Source: Plantago ovata (lineage: Eukaryota > Streptophyta > Magnoliopsida > Lamiales > Plantaginaceae). Taken from it: a stretch of DNA of 64,000 nucleotides. This document shows, piece after piece, positions 48,294-60,174 of this stretch. Under the pieces are notes generated by a model. The model did not search any database, was not told where the DNA came from, and saw only the letters and a program-made list of their open reading frames with translations. The stretch spans positions 104,321,348 to 104,385,347 of the forward strand of contig CM051456.1 in assembly GCA_028274465.1 (NCBI GenBank), given 5' to 3'. Positions within the stretch are counted from its first letter, which is position 1. The number at the start of each line of letters is the position of its first letter. The position numbers were made by a program, and so were the translations under genes.

Positions 48294-51200
48294 GTCTCCG
48301 AAATCCAAAGAGGCAAAAACAACAACTAAATCCCCAAAAACCCTAATTAAACGATTGGGAGAACCGTTTAATTTGCTCGCTCCTTAATATTCCACCAAGT
48401 AACTAAACCCTAATATGATTAATTGGGCGAAATGCAGGCGATTGAATCGATTGGGGGTGAAATGGAAGAGGAACGTGATTTGTGTGTCGACGAATTAGGT
48501 CAAGTGTGTGAAATTGTTGATTAAGATCAGAGTAGGAAGATAGAGAGATAATATATGCGTATAATATTTTGTATGGATGGATGGAATGGGGGAAAGGAGA
48601 GGGAAGGAAATGGATGGGTTACAGAGAAGAGGAAGAAAGAAGGAAGAAAGGAGAAGATGAAGAGAGAGCAAAGCAATGCAATACAATAAAATACTTGACG
48701 TTGAACTTTTGGTGACCCTTTTGTTTTTTATTTGTTAATTGTTTTGGTTTAGTGGATTTAATGATTTAATTAGTTCATTATTGAGATTAAGATGAGGTAA
48801 TGACGCTTTAAAAACTGGGCGGCTCTTCGTGTGTGGGTCAGTGGGTGCTTAGTACTGCTTGCTTATTCGTTGATTGACAGTGTAAGTAACTCAAAACTAA
48901 AAAGTAAAAAGACGCTTTTGTCACCCGTTCAATTCACAATTTTCTTCCATTCTCTTTTTTTAAGTCCTCGTGTTTTCATTTATTACATTTGAGGAAAACA
49001 GTTTAGAATCTTTTCTCGCTGAAAGAACAATACTACTACCAACTTGCAAACACACACTCCGATTCTTTGTCTGTACCACTACACAAGAGCACCAATGGAC
49101 AATGGTCAGGATTAGTCTGTACACACAGCCATCAAAGCTAAGGTGATTATCCACGCTCTATGACTCATGGCCCAAAAGACAAAGTGTGGCCAAAATCACA
49201 CCCCTTTGAACAAATTTAGGTAAGATAGAAGGTCCATGGCGAGGTTCGAATCACTAAGATCATTCACACCAGTTCTCCTAAAACATAAGTTATACCTAAA
49301 TATTGGCAAAAAAAAAATAAAATATGTGCAAAAAAGCCCACAAATCAGATTCCCTAGAACTTCTTGGGCCCACCAAAAAATAGTAGGTTTTTGTATTCAC
49401 ATGCCTAAATATCTTCCTGCGTAAAAAAAAAATTAGTTGTCAGTTTCGCTCTCTATTTCTCCCTTTCCCACGTTTTTTCTCCTTACCAAATATCAGCCAG
49501 GTAACTTTATTCATATCTAATCGATCTACTTCTTCTTTATTTATTTTTTCTGTAATTTGTATCAATTATGCATCATAAATTTCTTGAGGTTGTAGAACTA
49601 GTGTTAAATTGAGCACTGTACATGAATGTCAATTCTTTACTTTGTTCCGTTTAGTTAGCCTGTTTAACAAAGCTAATGTAATTTAATTGTATGATTAGAT
49701 TTCTGTGTATTGAAGGAGTAATGGAGGGATCGTGTTCCAAAATCAACTCTTAGGTTGTCAATTGTCATAGTCAAAGTGAACCGGGGACTATGTATGATGG
49801 TACGTTAAGCCTTTTGGCCAAGAAGTGTTATGATAATTAAGTGTATTTTGATTATGTGTTAGATTCGTATGTTTAGCTTTAAAGAGTAAATACATAAGAG
49901 ATAGATTTCAACTTATGGAATAGGGTAATAGAATAGGGAAACTGATTTTATTGTAGTGAAAAAAAGTAATAAAAATATTATAGGGGATGAGTTAAAAGAG
50001 TGTTTAGGGATTTTTTTTTTTAGAATAACTGTTGTGAATGCTCTAAGGATGGTATTTGGCATATATTTTAAAATGTACATGAAGATACACTTATTTGGAT
50101 TTTGACTAAGCCCATTGTGTCATTATTGGGCTTACTATTGTTATGTGTCACACCTCTGGTGTCAACGCTGTCATGATAGGATTGAACCGACTTAAAAATG
50201 ACCGATGCTTATACATAGGACTCACTTCCCGAAATTAAATTAAGGTATCAATCATTAACGGTTGCTAGAGCCAATCGCACCACTTGGTAAGTACAATTTG
50301 AGTTACTTAACTACTACCATTTAGTTATGTTAATTATACTTATGCAAATGAGGGTGGAGGTGATTTAAGAACAAAGTATTGTAAGAAATACTTGGTGTAA
50401 ATTAATGATCTATTTAAACCATCTCAACAACCTACTTAACCTAAGAATACCTACCATTTATCTCGATCATTTCACTTTTTATAATGCAAGTGAATTGGGT
50501 ATATTACATACACAATATAAATAATAAATAAAAAAGGTGAATTATCTCCGGACTTGTCTGTGAGCCTGGGCAAAAACTTCAATGGCACGTGTTTTGAAAG
50601 TTTTCTAATCTACACTACACTTTGTTTTTCCTTAGTTGCAATACAGACACATACTAGTAAGAGTTAATAATGGTGAGCATAATAATTGATTAATGAATAA
50701 TTAATGATTTAAGACAAGTTGTACCGACCAGAATTGGATGATTATGATGAAAATAAAACATTATTGGATCATGTGGCATTCTGGTAGTGAGTCTAGTGAC
50801 TAAGCACCAATGAAACCGGTCGTGTCGACCACTGTAAGTATCTGTGTAAGTAAGTATACTATACTAGTATTAGTCAAATCAAGAACAACACTATATCTTG
50901 GGTCATACTACATTGTGCTATTATTATCATCATCACGTGAGGGTTCAGAAGGATCTGACGAAACGTGTATGGTCAGATACTCAATTCCGGTCCTTTTCTT
51001 ATCTTGTTGCGTTGCGGTGGTGACCCTGCTTTGCTACCGATAGGATTGGCATTCGGGGGTATTCCATGTCTGAGTTGATGAATATGATTGATGCAAATGG
51101 TAAATGTAGCCCAAGAAGCCCCAATATTGGAATCAAAATAATATTTAGAATTTGAATGGTTGTGCTCCCATTAATGAATATTTAGAATTTGAATTTAAAA

Positions 51201-51717
51201 ATAAAGAAGAATTAGGTGGTTAGTGTGTATGTATCATGTAGAGCCCACGAAAATGGACCAAATAAGTCTAAATTATTGTAAATTCAAAATGGAAGATGTT
51301 TTTTTAAGCTTATTACATTAATAAAATAATGAAATAAGTCCTAGATTTGAAATTCAATATTGCTAGTGCTCTAACCTCTATAAATTAATATTCTTTTAGG
51401 ACCGGTGAATTTTATTAATTTATCGATATATTATATAATCGATAAATTAATAATTTATTACTTTAAAGAAGTTTAAATGTATATGTATGACAATAGGGAT
51501 TTAAATCTCCGAGTTCAATAAATCGCTACATTCAAACTATAATTAAAGGTTACAAAACATGAATTGTTGTTCCTACTCCTAAACATGACTTAAAATTCTA
51601 ACCATATGATGCAGAAATAATAAAAATCTTACCACAAAAAAAAAATTATCATAACATTTTGGAAGGCTTTTAGTAGGACATTTCATCTCTAAAAAAACGA
51701 AAGTTTTAGATGCTATT
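48294..51717. other. DUF789 upstream region and gene-poor AT-rich DNA
   Basis: 48294 to about 48700 is the likely leader and promoter of the DUF789 gene (GA-rich stretches on the plus strand). A pyrimidine-rich leader-like stretch with donor CAG/GTAACT occurs at 49440-49505, and a short ATG frame at 49720-49752 ends in a stop; together they could be a gene relic. An inverted repeat (TAATTTATCGAT) folds at 51414-51448. Nothing else supported. Confidence 0.45.
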
Positions 51718-51731
51718 AATCTTGGAATTCC

Positions 51732-51829
51732 AAAGGCGCACTAGCACAGCTGGTTAAGGGGCAAGCTATGAAACGTTAGGTCACATGTTCAAAACTTGCT
51801 ATTCCACGTTTTTTCGGTTTCAAAAAAAA
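51732..51829 (+). mobile_element. tRNA-derived SINE, about 98 bp, with target duplication
   Basis: A Pol III A-box-like TAGCACAGCTGGTTAAGGGG and a B-box-like TGTTCAAAACT about 40 bases later, then a short tail ending in an A run. It is flanked by AATCTTGGAATTCC (51718-51731) and AATCTTGGAATCCC (51830-51843), a 14-bp duplication with one mismatch. This combination defines a SINE. Confidence 0.85.
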
Positions 51830-51843
51830 AATCTTGGAATCCC

Positions 51844-54550
51844 AGCTCGGATAATGAATCTTTACCATCATAAATTGTAAACTGCTTTCGACACTATCAA
51901 TTTCGTTAGAATCAAACAAAATCAAGTAATTAAAATGGTGTAAATTATGGAGAAGACATTCATGAACTTGATCACTCATATGCACTATTAGCAAAAAAAA
52001 TGGATGTGAATCACTAGCTCGATTTTCTTGGTGAAAATAGTGAATGTTACAAAGTTAAAAATTACAGAAAATTAGTGAAAGATACCATTTAAATTTTGGG
52101 AAATGATAAAGTTAGAGATAATTTAGTAGCCTTGAAAGCAATTACTCGAGAAGAAACACCGCAGTCGACAACAATTGTTTACAACGTTTGTTGCAGTACG
52201 AGGGGAAGAGTTAAAGACGAACTCAATATAGATCAAATAACAAGTAGCCATATAGATTCATATATATTGAATAAAACATCTTAATTAAAAGTTTTGAGTA
52301 GATCACACACATTAATATATGGAATTTTTTTAGTAATTATTAATTTATAGTTTCATTGGGACCAATATATATATATACATTAGGATTTAAAAAAATTATT
52401 ATCTTATTATTTTATTGATTAAAATCCAATACATTTCGAAGTTCTTTCATCAAGGAACACGGGTAGCTAGTCAATTGCGTAATTCTTTTGCTATTTATTC
52501 CACAATCAAAAGTATTAACTTCCAACCCTAACTTGTCTAAATTTCTGTATTCTTCAATTTTTTCTATTTCAATGAATTGTGTATTCAACTAGTACCTATT
52601 ATGTTGTGTAGCTCAAATTAGGGGGTAGGCACAAGTTTAGGTCTGTTAATTCATAGAATCGGGATGAAATTGGTATTTTAGGAATTGAGGTTTGTTGGAA
52701 TATGTTGAGAAGAATAGCTATGTTGATTTCAATTGGTATGGTTGTGGACTGATTGATATGGGTGCGGTGTGGATTGATAATCTAGAATTTTGACTATGAA
52801 ATTCGTATGCAATTTGTATTAACGTACCTAACTAAAATGTGAAGCTATAAAAAAGAAAAACAAAATGAGTATTGATTAGTACTATTTTAGTCAATACAAA
52901 TATGAATTATTAATATGTTTATGTTAGAATTTGTAATTATAAGTTAAAGTTCGAATTTAAATAGAATTGACTTCGAAATTTATAATTTCATGAAAATTGT
53001 AGAATGTGTAAGTTGCCAAAAAATATTAATTCACAAAATCAACCCAAACGAATTCGCAAAGCATTAATTTGCAAAATGTCTTTAAAAAAGTATTGAATTT
53101 CGGATGCGTTAGGTCTCCTGGATCTGCCCACTAAAGAAAATTCTTGGATCTGCCCCTGATCCTAAGCATGAAGCTCCCTAAAAAAACTTACTACAAATGA
53201 GAACTCATTTAATTTTCCCTATATCTTCCTTATTCATGTGGTAGTTGAATAAAAAATGAGTAAAGTATGATGGTAAAGTTATAAATATAGTTGTATGCTG
53301 GGTTAATGATTATAACAAATACTTTTATTTTCAAAATGAAAAACTTTTAATGGGACATCTAAATTGGGAAAATAAGATACTTTAAATGCAACGAATGAAT
53401 AATGGGACGTCTAAAATTGAAAAATAACGTGAGAGAGATGGAGTAGAAAATAAAAACGTGGGGCTCTTGAATTGACTTGTTTAGTATTGGATTTGATATA
53501 TGAAGTGATGATTAATTGGTCCTGTAGATTTTGGTGCAACTGCATCACCACATAGTACAAGTGCACCTACTCTTATCAATGTTTGGAAATAGCATATCCA
53601 TAAGAATGATTCCATTATGTACATTGAGAAAGTGAGACTTATATAACTTAGAGACTTGAGTATAGACATTTTGTCAGTTTCACCTCTGGGCTCTTTCAGG
53701 TCTGAAGTGACACATACATAACATAAAGTAAAATTGTTGTTCGATCATAATCTCTGTTTCCCTAAAGTTTGATATTTATTGTTTTCAAAATAATCTTTTA
53801 AAAATAAATAAAAATAGAAAAAGGTTAGTGATAGTCACAAATTTTAACTTTGAGTCATTGTACGCATAAAATCATCATTCATAAAAAAAAATTCAACATT
53901 TTTCTATTTTTATTTATTTTCTTAAATTTATTCTGACAATAGCAGACAAAAACATTTAGAGAGAGTGTAGATAGTACTTACCATTTTATTCACATAGATG
54001 ATTACACTATTGTAGAAATAGTTGGACATCGATGTTGAATATGACTCCTGCACTCTGAGACGTATGCATGTACAAGTATGTCTTATATAGACCTATAGGT
54101 GGTGGGGTCACCACTGGGGTGTACGTAGTTAGCCACACCACAAGTCCACAACATCGAATGGTTGATATCGGTGGCGCAGCCGGGCTAGGTCAACTGACCA
54201 GCTAACCCAAGTCCGACCCTTATTTTAGGTGATGAAAAAACAAAATAAAGTTAAAATACACTCATTTGACCCAACTGAACAATATAAACCTCGTCTGAAA
54301 AAATTCCTAGAATTTTACCTCTGCAACTTAGAGTTCTAAGCCTAATTTCAAGAATATTAATATTGTTTTCTAGTTTCAAAATATCTCGTCATTTTTACCT
54401 CTATTTTATTTTTTTATCATTTTTTTCTTTCTATATTTCTCTTTTCTTCGAACCATATTCTCCATGTCCTTGGATCGCAATGCTAGTAAACACATTAGGA
54501 TCATTTTTCGATTTTTCCGACTATACCCCTAACTAGATAGTCACTTTTCG
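51844..54550. other. AT-rich gene-free DNA
   Basis: No conserved protein, RNA gene or terminal repeats recognised. Short frames lack any family motif. Confidence 0.45.
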
Positions 54551-55400
54551 TATAAGGGACAACTGTATTTCAAATTACATATGGATTCATTTTTCATAAG
54601 CTGTGTTGACAAAAAAATTGGCCTTATTCTCTCTCTTATATCCAAATAATGTCTTAACAATTTTCTTTTTATTTTTCCTTTTTCTTTTTTTGCATTTTCT
54701 CTTTTCCCCTTTGTTTCTTACTTGTTCTTCAACTTAGTCACCGAATTCCGACGAAGTCACCGAATTCCGGCCACGGGAGCTGATCGGAGTAGAACATTCT
54801 GCTTCGATTAGGGAGCTTCACAGCTCCCGATCGGAGTAGAAGCTCCGATTTGGGAGCTGCAAAGCTCACAGCGGAGCAAAAGACTGCTCCGATCAGGGAG
54901 TTGCAAACCTCCCAGCCGGAGCAGACAGCTCGCAGCTCTTCAGCTTTGGCTGGGAGAGCTCTTCAGATCGGAGCTCTAATGGACTCTGGTACCGAAGTTT
55001 TGTAGTAGAAGAAGAAGATTGAAAAAAATAAAAAGAAAAAAGAAAATAATCTGATTATTAAAAAAAATAAAATTTGGACCTGTTTGAAGTATTTATTTTT
55101 GTTGGGGTTAATTTATAATAATTGTTTAGGTCAATTTGAAAGTTAGATAAAACTATGTGACTTAATTGTATAATATTTAGTGCCAAATTTTGTAAAATAG
55201 AAAATATTGGGGTTAATCATTGTTGTATAAGAAACGAAAGTTGGAGTTGTTTGGGAGAGAGAAAAATCTGATATTCTCACAGGGACAAAATAATCATTTT
55301 CATTAATTAATTCGCCAAAAGTCAAATTCGTTGACATGGATATAATTACAACTATCTAATGTGTATTGTTTCTTAATTGAAAATGCGATTATCCCTTATA
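54551..55400. mobile_element. Second, older copy of the Mutator-like palindrome-bearing family
   Basis: Ends resemble each other in inverted orientation (TATAAGGGACAACTGTATTT against TATAAGGGATAATCGCATTT). The right interior (TTCGCCAAAAGTCAAATTCG) matches the element at 29463-30452. The middle (54775-54985) has GGAGCTG/CAGCTCC arrays with a different spacer (CGATCGGAG). The target duplication is no longer convincing, so borders are approximate. Confidence 0.6.
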
Positions 55401-58152
55401 TGTAATTTCGTAATCTAACAGAGGGCCTAGAATTAGAACCTTTTCAAAATTTTCAAATAAAGTTTCTTATTTGTTTCAACTTGTATTACTATATCAGTAT
55501 ATAATTGCCAATAAGTTCTTCACTTCAACATATATAATTATTACTTTATTTTTTCATGTTTAACGTTCCTTGTCTCTCCACTTTTCATTTTTTTAAATAT
55601 ATTATATTTGTTCTCTAAAGATTAAATAGATGAAATATATAATGATCTAGTTTACCTTAAAAGTCTACGGTGCAAAATTTATAAATGTCTTTCATATCTT
55701 GAAATAAACGATTTTACACGAGATCATACAAGTTACAATCAATGATAATCCAAAATTACGAATCAATGTAGAGAAAATAACAATCATTTCAGTAAATCGG
55801 ACCTTTTTAAATCTCTAATGGACAGGCCAACATGCAAAATATCAAGCATGTGCGACTAAATGTTCAAAATGGATTTTTTTCTTCTTCTTATATTGATAAT
55901 ATTTAGAAATATTTTTCTATAGGTGCTAAATTCAATTTTAATACATGTAAAAAAACTTCGAACTCCCCTCTCAAATATGTCGTTGGATTCGCCACCGGTT
56001 GATACCCCCGGCTTGTTATAATCGGTAGTAGCAATGTAGCATCTTTTTTACAATTCACATGGCCTATTTTGGTCCAAACGTCTCGATTTACAAGCTTGGA
56101 TCTCGATTGGGTTGGAACACATTCTACTTGGGCAAACTTTAGTTACTGGACATATGTACTTCCGCGAGACCGTAACTACGAGGCCCATGCTCTGATCCAG
56201 AGTACCATCCTTGTCCGTTGGGCCTCTGAGCCTAAATTGGAAACCTAGATGCTAGATTCCATTTATATTTCTTTCTTTATTTTTTTTAAGTAAATTCACA
56301 AATAATAAATGAAAATTATTTAAAATGAGCAATGATACTACTGTTTTTTTCATTTTTATTGATAGATAATTTATACCATAATCACATCGAATGTGATCGT
56401 TATGCTAAATTATAGCGAAATATAGACCCGTCAAGTGTTATAAATTATTATAGGGTAGCACGTCAAATTGTATTAGTTTTCTAAATTATCGCAAAATAAA
56501 CACGTCAAACGCAGTTAGTGTTCCACATTATTGCAGAATACACCTCACAAACTGTTCTAAATTATTGATGAATACACTCGTCGAACAAAGGTAGTGCTCT
56601 AAATGATGATGTCAAAATATGTCCAATTTGCGAACTAGATTTGGGTGGGCCCATAGTGTTAAGATATGGTTTGTACGTCTCAATCATAAAAGATCATACG
56701 AGACACATTTTACCAAGTGAAGGTGACTCTCAAGACTCTCTTCAATACTATATGTATGAATGAAGAGTCAACTTTACGGCTACGGAAAGATTGGAAGTTT
56801 TTATGGTTAAAATTTTTCTGTAGTTGTTTCATAAACTTTAGAGTTTAGCCTTTTGCTAAAACGTATTCTCAGTTTGTTAGGTGTAGACTTGTCTTGCTTA
56901 TGAATTGCTAGAAAGGATAGGGAAATTACTCTTTGTAAGATTCGTTCTTTCTAGTGTTCTTCCATAGTGCACCGGACAATAGAAATATTGCTCGAGAAAT
57001 TTATTCTTCTGAGTGTTCCTTTTTATTTTCGTTGTTCATTGTTTTAATACTCAAATTTAGTTTAGTTTACAATGGTGTTAAGATACATGTTATCATAACA
57101 CTGAACTAAACACAATAGTATTCATTTAGTATAAGTTCAAGTTAGATCCTTAAACACTTTCAAATACCATGCATATGGGCCGACCAAGTGACTATATCTG
57201 ACACCTGCCACTATGGACCGGCAAAAAGGTCCCCTAAGATGGTAAGCTGAGCAAGCCCAAAGAGAATTAAGCCCGGATGAAGTAAGTTTAGGCCCCACCA
57301 AGTCACTTGAACTTTACAATCACATCAAGGTGGGCCTCCCATAAATGTAAAGAGGAGGATTATGCTTAAATGCACCTATAAAGGGCCAACCTATTAAGGA
57401 AGTTGAGCAGGACAAAGTCCCTTGTACCAGATTACGACAGATGTGGGCAAGGGCCGAGTTCCTTGATGACCCGAACTAGCTAGTCTTCCTAAGAGAAAGA
57501 TGCGAAATAGCCAAAGGAAACGTTGTAGCTTGGACTGAGAGTTGGTCGGACCTTTAGGTTGGACAAAATCTCGGGCCAAAGAAAAGAGTTTATTCTAGAA
57601 AATTCACAAAGGCAGCACAAAGACCGAAGCACCTTGCATAACCCTAATTGCGAATTGGGTCAAGCCTATTAAATGCTAAATGGGCTTCAAGTATTTATGT
57701 GGCTTAACGGGACGTACACTTGCCACAAGTAGAATATGACTACTTGTATAAAAGTTATAATTACAAATAACCATTACATTCCATATGGGGTAATTTGTAA
57801 TCTACAATAAATAAATCCTAATTTGCTTTTAAAAAAATAATCCTAATCTCTCCATCCCACAATACTTACTAGGACGGTATACAACTCCATATATCTTAAG
57901 CCGTCCAATCGGTTTGACTTAAAGGCAGACCAAATTTATCTTTTCTAAGAGCACTCTTTACAGGATGTTCAAATTTTCACCCCTAAAATTGTTCCTAACC
58001 TCATCCCCTAAATATTAAAACCTCTCTATATGCTATGTGATAATGTCAGGACTCCTAAAACTTTTCTATTTCAATCATAAAAAAATAAAAAATAATAATT
58101 TAATATAGTACCTTTTATATATTTAGTTATATATTTATTTATTTATATATTT

Positions 58153-58193
<41 letters not shown>

Positions 58194-59192
58194 TATATAT
58201 ATATATATATGGGACCATCATTTTAGAAGGGTATAAATTTGAGATGGAATTTAGGATATTTCCAGAAATAGGGCTAGATTTATGTGGGTCCATCATTTTT
58301 AGGTATACTAAAGCTTAATTGTTTTTTATCAATTTTTTTTGAAGTTTTATCTCAAATTTATATATCTAAAAGGCGAAAAGTTTACACACCAATAACCAAT
58401 CTTAACTGTGAAGTTGTTTGTAAACTTTGTATTGTTGACTAGTCAGGAAAAGGATGAAGTAGTTTCCCACGTGAAAGAAAGAATTGCTACTTGAAATCTG
58501 AAATTAAAGAGCTGGATAATTTTGAAGTTAAGAATATTCAAGTAAAGTGAGTACCATTAAACAAGCACTTTACAAGATCTAGACTACAGTATTAAGCACA
58601 AAAAGAAGATAATGGTGATCAGAATTCAGAACATATGGCAGAACTAGACTTCTGGAGACAAATTAATGTGTTTTGCCCTTTTTGTCGACTGTAGTATACT
58701 ATTGCCTATTGGTATTTCTTTTCATATAAAATACTATTTAATAAAATTATATTATAAAATTAAAATTATATATTTCAACAATATAATTTTATTAAATATT
58801 TTATTATTATAATTTATAAAAAGTGATTAGAAATTAAAATAGAAATATATTAACTAAAAAATGTCAAATTGAATTATTTATATCTCCGTGCTTTAAAATA
58901 TATAGGTGAGTCGAGCTAAAAATATGAAGCTAAACAAGGTGACTGGGGTAAACCCGTGAATTACCCTATAATTAAACACACTCCATGAATTCGAAGCTCA
59001 ATCGAGTGGCAGTGATAGTGATACTACATGAGTTTTTGGTATGAAAGTCTCAAATTTATTCCAAAAATTTTCACAGTCATGACAATCACGTCGATCTTCA
59101 GATCCAGACTGGCTATATCAAAGCCTACAGTGGAACCTCGATTCCAACTACACAAGTCTACTACATGGACAAATAAAGTATCTAAAATATCA
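55401..59192. other. Gene-free DNA with old repeat debris
   Basis: 57170-57640 is less AT-rich than its surroundings and looks like eroded LTR-retrotransposon non-coding sequence (GGGCCGACCAAGTGAC, GGCCGAGTTCCTTGATGACC), but I cannot assign it. Remaining sequence shows no gene. Confidence 0.4.
58158..58210. repeat. (TA)n microsatellite
   Basis: About 26 TA dinucleotides with one interruption (AGA). Confidence 0.95.
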
Positions 59193-59732
59193 TTACAAAG
59201 CAAAGCAGTAGGCTGCCAAAGCCTCATCTTCTAATGTCCGCAACTTCACTGTTTGTATGATATCTTCCATTATACCAAGGGAGAAAGGCTGCTGGTTAAA
59301 ATATTTGTTGTTTCGAGCTTGCCAAATCGCGTAAACCGTCTATGTAAAAGCCATCTTTATTAAAACAACTTTCAATGACTTCCCAGCAGTAATTCTCTTT
59401 ATCCACATCAATTCATCATCAAAACCCAAAGGCGTATGTTGGATTTTCATCCAACGCAATAATCTGCCCCATATGATCTTCGTAGTTCTGCAAGCAAAGA
59501 AGAGATGGTGCGTACTTTCATCTTCACCACAGAACAAACAGGAGCAATCAACTCCCAAACCAAAATTCACCAAACGATCTCTAGTTGAAAGTCTGTTCAA
59601 CATCGCCATCCAGAGAAGAAACTGCGCCCTTGGTCGAGCTCTGTTCCTGTAGAACAGTTTCCTTCCACTCCAGTTTGGTCGACTGCCCCTGATTTCATTA
59701 TAGACATCCAAGACAAAATTAAGAATCGAACA
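59193..59732 (-). pseudogene. LINE-derived fragment: reverse-transcriptase zinc-binding (zf-RVT) domain
   Basis: Reads VYNEIRGSRPNWSGRKLFYR, RARPRAQFLLWMAMLNRLST, then C..C (CSCLFCGEDESTHHLFFAC) and IWGRLLRW, the zinc-binding segment found downstream of reverse transcriptase in plant LINEs and their relics. An in-frame TAG at 59339-59337 precedes VYAIWQARNNKYFNQQPFS, and the frame ends at 59193. The upstream part is cut off by the copia LTR at 59733. It is a dead fragment. Confidence 0.82.
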
Positions 59733-60174
59733 TGGTAAAGAACAGACAAGGTAGAATGAAATGAGTAGATTTTTATTAGCTTGGAATGTATAATCAGAAG
59801 TGAGTCATTACAAGAGTTGTTGCTATCAATTTATACTAGCATAAGTAAGCTAAAACTAATGCTAATATTCTGTAATCAATCACCAACGGCCAAATCAATC
59901 AATATCCATGAAGGTCTCTGAAATTGAGTTTACTGAAGCTCCAAATCCACTCAAACATAATGTCAATGCTTGAAAGAATAATCACAGCTAATCATTCCAA
60001 TTTTAAGCCAGCAACGGATCTTTCCTTTCTGGGTGACGTTGACTCAATAGTAGTACAATACCACCTTGTTATTCTTGATATGAAGTCGCAACGGTCGATA
60101 TACTAGTTCGTCCAAGTACTGAAGCTGGACTTATTTCTTCTGAGTCGTCCGTGTCTTTAGTATTCTGCTCAATA
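59733..60174 (-). repeat. Probable 3' LTR of the copia element
   Basis: In element sense it follows a GCGGGGGGA purine tract and starts TATTGAG (an expected TG start changed to TA), ending near TTTACCA. Length about 442 bp. Borders are deduced from the purine tract and from where the LINE frame resumes; the 5' LTR is outside the window. Confidence 0.55.

Noticed and set aside
51732..51805. Functional tRNA gene
   Set aside because: A and B box-like motifs are present but no cloverleaf with acceptor stem forms, and the flanks show a target duplication and A tail, so a SINE fits better.
56658..57092. Solo copia LTR beginning TGTTAAGATA and ending ATCATAACA
   Set aside because: Ends look plausible, but no 5-bp duplication flanks either candidate right end.
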